Positions 5,654 through 5,878 of a stretch of DNA of 5,878 bases are shown piece by piece. Position 1 is the first letter of the stretch, and every line of letters begins with the position of its first letter. The stretch lies in assembly GCA_029785235.1 (NCBI GenBank), contig JAFMAA010000055.1, forward strand, positions 1-5,878, written 5' to 3'. Both the position numbers and the translations under genes were made by a program. The notes under the pieces are model-generated. The model was given only the letters and a program-made list of their open reading frames with translations. It had not been told where the DNA came from and ran no database searches. The stretch is from Nitrososphaerota archaeon (GTDB lineage Archaea > Thermoproteota > Nitrososphaeria > Nitrososphaerales > UBA183).

Positions 5654-5672
5654 CATATCACGTAAGGATATG
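5654..5672 (+). promoter_or_regulatory. Palindromic operator candidate overlapping the RHH start codon
   Basis: CATATC (5654-5659) and its exact inverse GATATG (5667-5672) are separated by seven bases, and the right half includes the ATG at 5670. It resembles the CATATA-N8-TATATG palindrome at the ATPase promoter (4222-4241). The position over the predicted transcription start fits autorepression by the RHH protein encoded here. Confidence 0.45.
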
Positions 5673-5878
5673 ACACGTGCATACCTGACCGTCACCCTGA
5701 AGCGGGCCATAGTCGAAATGGCTCGCGCACAGGTTGGACACGGAGGCGTGAAGAGCCTCAGTGATTTCGTCGAAGGGGCGGTAATCGAGAGACTACAAAA
5801 GGAGGGCGCTAGCCAGGATTCCAGGAGCGGATGGCCTCCTAGAAGGGGCAGGCTTGGCACTGGAAAGAGCGCGAGCGC
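5670..5878 (+). CDS. Small ribbon-helix-helix (CopG/Arc-like) DNA-binding protein, 3' end outside window
   Basis: The frame is open from the ATG at 5670 to the window edge, giving 69 residues with no stop, so the gene is cut by the right edge. Residues 4-10 (AYLTVTL) form the expected RHH beta strand, 11-22 helix 1 (KRAIVEMARAQV), 23-28 a Gly-rich turn and 29-44 helix 2 (SLSDFVEGAVIERLQK). RHH proteins act as dimers that insert the paired strand into the DNA major groove, usually as repressors. A basic, Gly/Arg/Ser-rich tail starts at about residue 47 and includes W55 and several Arg and Lys residues; it looks disordered, and whether a further domain follows cannot be seen. The gene is divergent from the minus-strand RHH/helical gene across a palindrome-rich control region and probably autoregulated. 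The opposite strand also has an open frame here, but its translation is not protein-like. Confidence 0.75.
   Translation, partial: MTRAYLTVTLKRAIVEMARAQVGHGGVKSLSDFVEGAVIERLQKEGASQDSRSGWPPRRGRLGTGKSAS

Larger units (their letters stand above)
5613..5665. repeat. Imperfect inverted repeat flanking the right-hand RHH promoter
   Basis: TTACGTCATATACCGT (5613-5628, plus) and TTACGTGATATGCGT (5665-5651, minus strand) match at 13 positions with two mismatches and one single-base gap. The 22 bases between them contain the TATA-like box at 5635-5641. A third TTACGT core lies at 5581-5586 without the following ATAT. This arrangement, with arms around a promoter in a divergent control region, suggests operators for one of the two RHH proteins. 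Confidence 0.5.
2954..5878. mobile_element. Left part of an integrated genetic element (provirus or integrative plasmid-like), right end outside window
   Basis: This is inferred from gene content and composition. A tyrosine recombinase gene begins 51 bases after the polB stop. It is followed by a small P-loop ATPase with an RHH-like head, an RHH-like helical protein on the other strand, and a second RHH protein. Such compact, regulator-rich sets are typical of archaeal proviruses and integrative plasmids. GC content and codon choice differ from polB: arginine is mostly AGG in polB but spread over CGN and AGG codons from 3005 on, and the DNA becomes clearly more A/T-rich after about 4850. A recombinase gene at the element's edge is the usual arrangement. 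No att repeat is identified, because the other boundary lies outside the window, so the exact left boundary between 2930 and 3004 is a guess. No capsid, replication or conjugation hallmark is visible, so the type of element is unknown. Confidence 0.6.

Noticed and set aside
5648..5860. Minus-strand open frame of 70 codons at the right edge
   Set aside because: It is antisense to the RHH frame starting at 5670, which has a recognisable strand-helix-helix pattern and a promoter; this frame has neither.
1..5878. CRISPR array, tRNA or other RNA gene
   Set aside because: No regularly spaced direct repeats and no tRNA-like cloverleaf were seen on reading both strands. Gaps between genes are all under about 130 bases.

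Overview
The window looks like a junction in a GC-rich archaeal chromosome: host housekeeping DNA on the left (about 1-2953) and the start of an integrated mobile element on the right (about 2954-5878). The archaeal assignment rests on three things. The first is a replicative family B DNA polymerase whose sequence, as I remember the family, resembles the Nitrososphaeria/Thaumarchaeota and related TACK type. The second is AT-rich TATA-like boxes about 24-33 bases before the start codons, with no Shine-Dalgarno sequences, which implies leaderless or nearly leaderless mRNAs. The third is an archaeal-style tyrosine recombinase. The precise lineage is inference.

Left part. The 5' end of a multi-pass membrane protein gene runs leftward off the window (318 to 1, minus strand). 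It is divergent from a complete 846-residue PolB gene (413-2953, plus strand) with all exonuclease and polymerase motifs and a PIP-box-like C-terminus.

Right part. Only 51 bases after polB begins a tyrosine recombinase gene (3005-4207) with a C-terminal coiled-coil extension. A small HerA/FtsK-like P-loop ATPase gene follows (4250-4840); its first 40 or so residues look like a ribbon-helix-helix (RHH) DNA-binding domain. Its stop codon interlocks, within a shared CTAG, with the stop codon of a convergent minus-strand gene (5541-4837). That gene encodes an RHH-like N-terminus followed by a long all-helical region of unknown function. A divergent control region (about 5542-5669) separates it from a second RHH gene (5670 onward) that runs off the right edge.

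How it may work together. I infer an integrative element (provirus or plasmid-like) whose left end lies at the 3' end of polB. The recombinase would handle integration and excision, the ATPase would be a DNA-bound motor (packaging, transfer or segregation unknown), and the two divergent RHH genes would form a regulatory switch. Palindromes with CATATM/KATATG half-sites lie at both the ATPase promoter and the right-hand RHH promoter, suggesting one element-encoded repressor controls both. GC content steps down left to right: in sampled 60-base lines it is 38/60 in polB (line 2701), 33/60 in the recombinase gene (line 3541) and 26/60 in the minus-strand RHH gene (line 5041). No RNA gene, CRISPR array or insertion sequence was seen.
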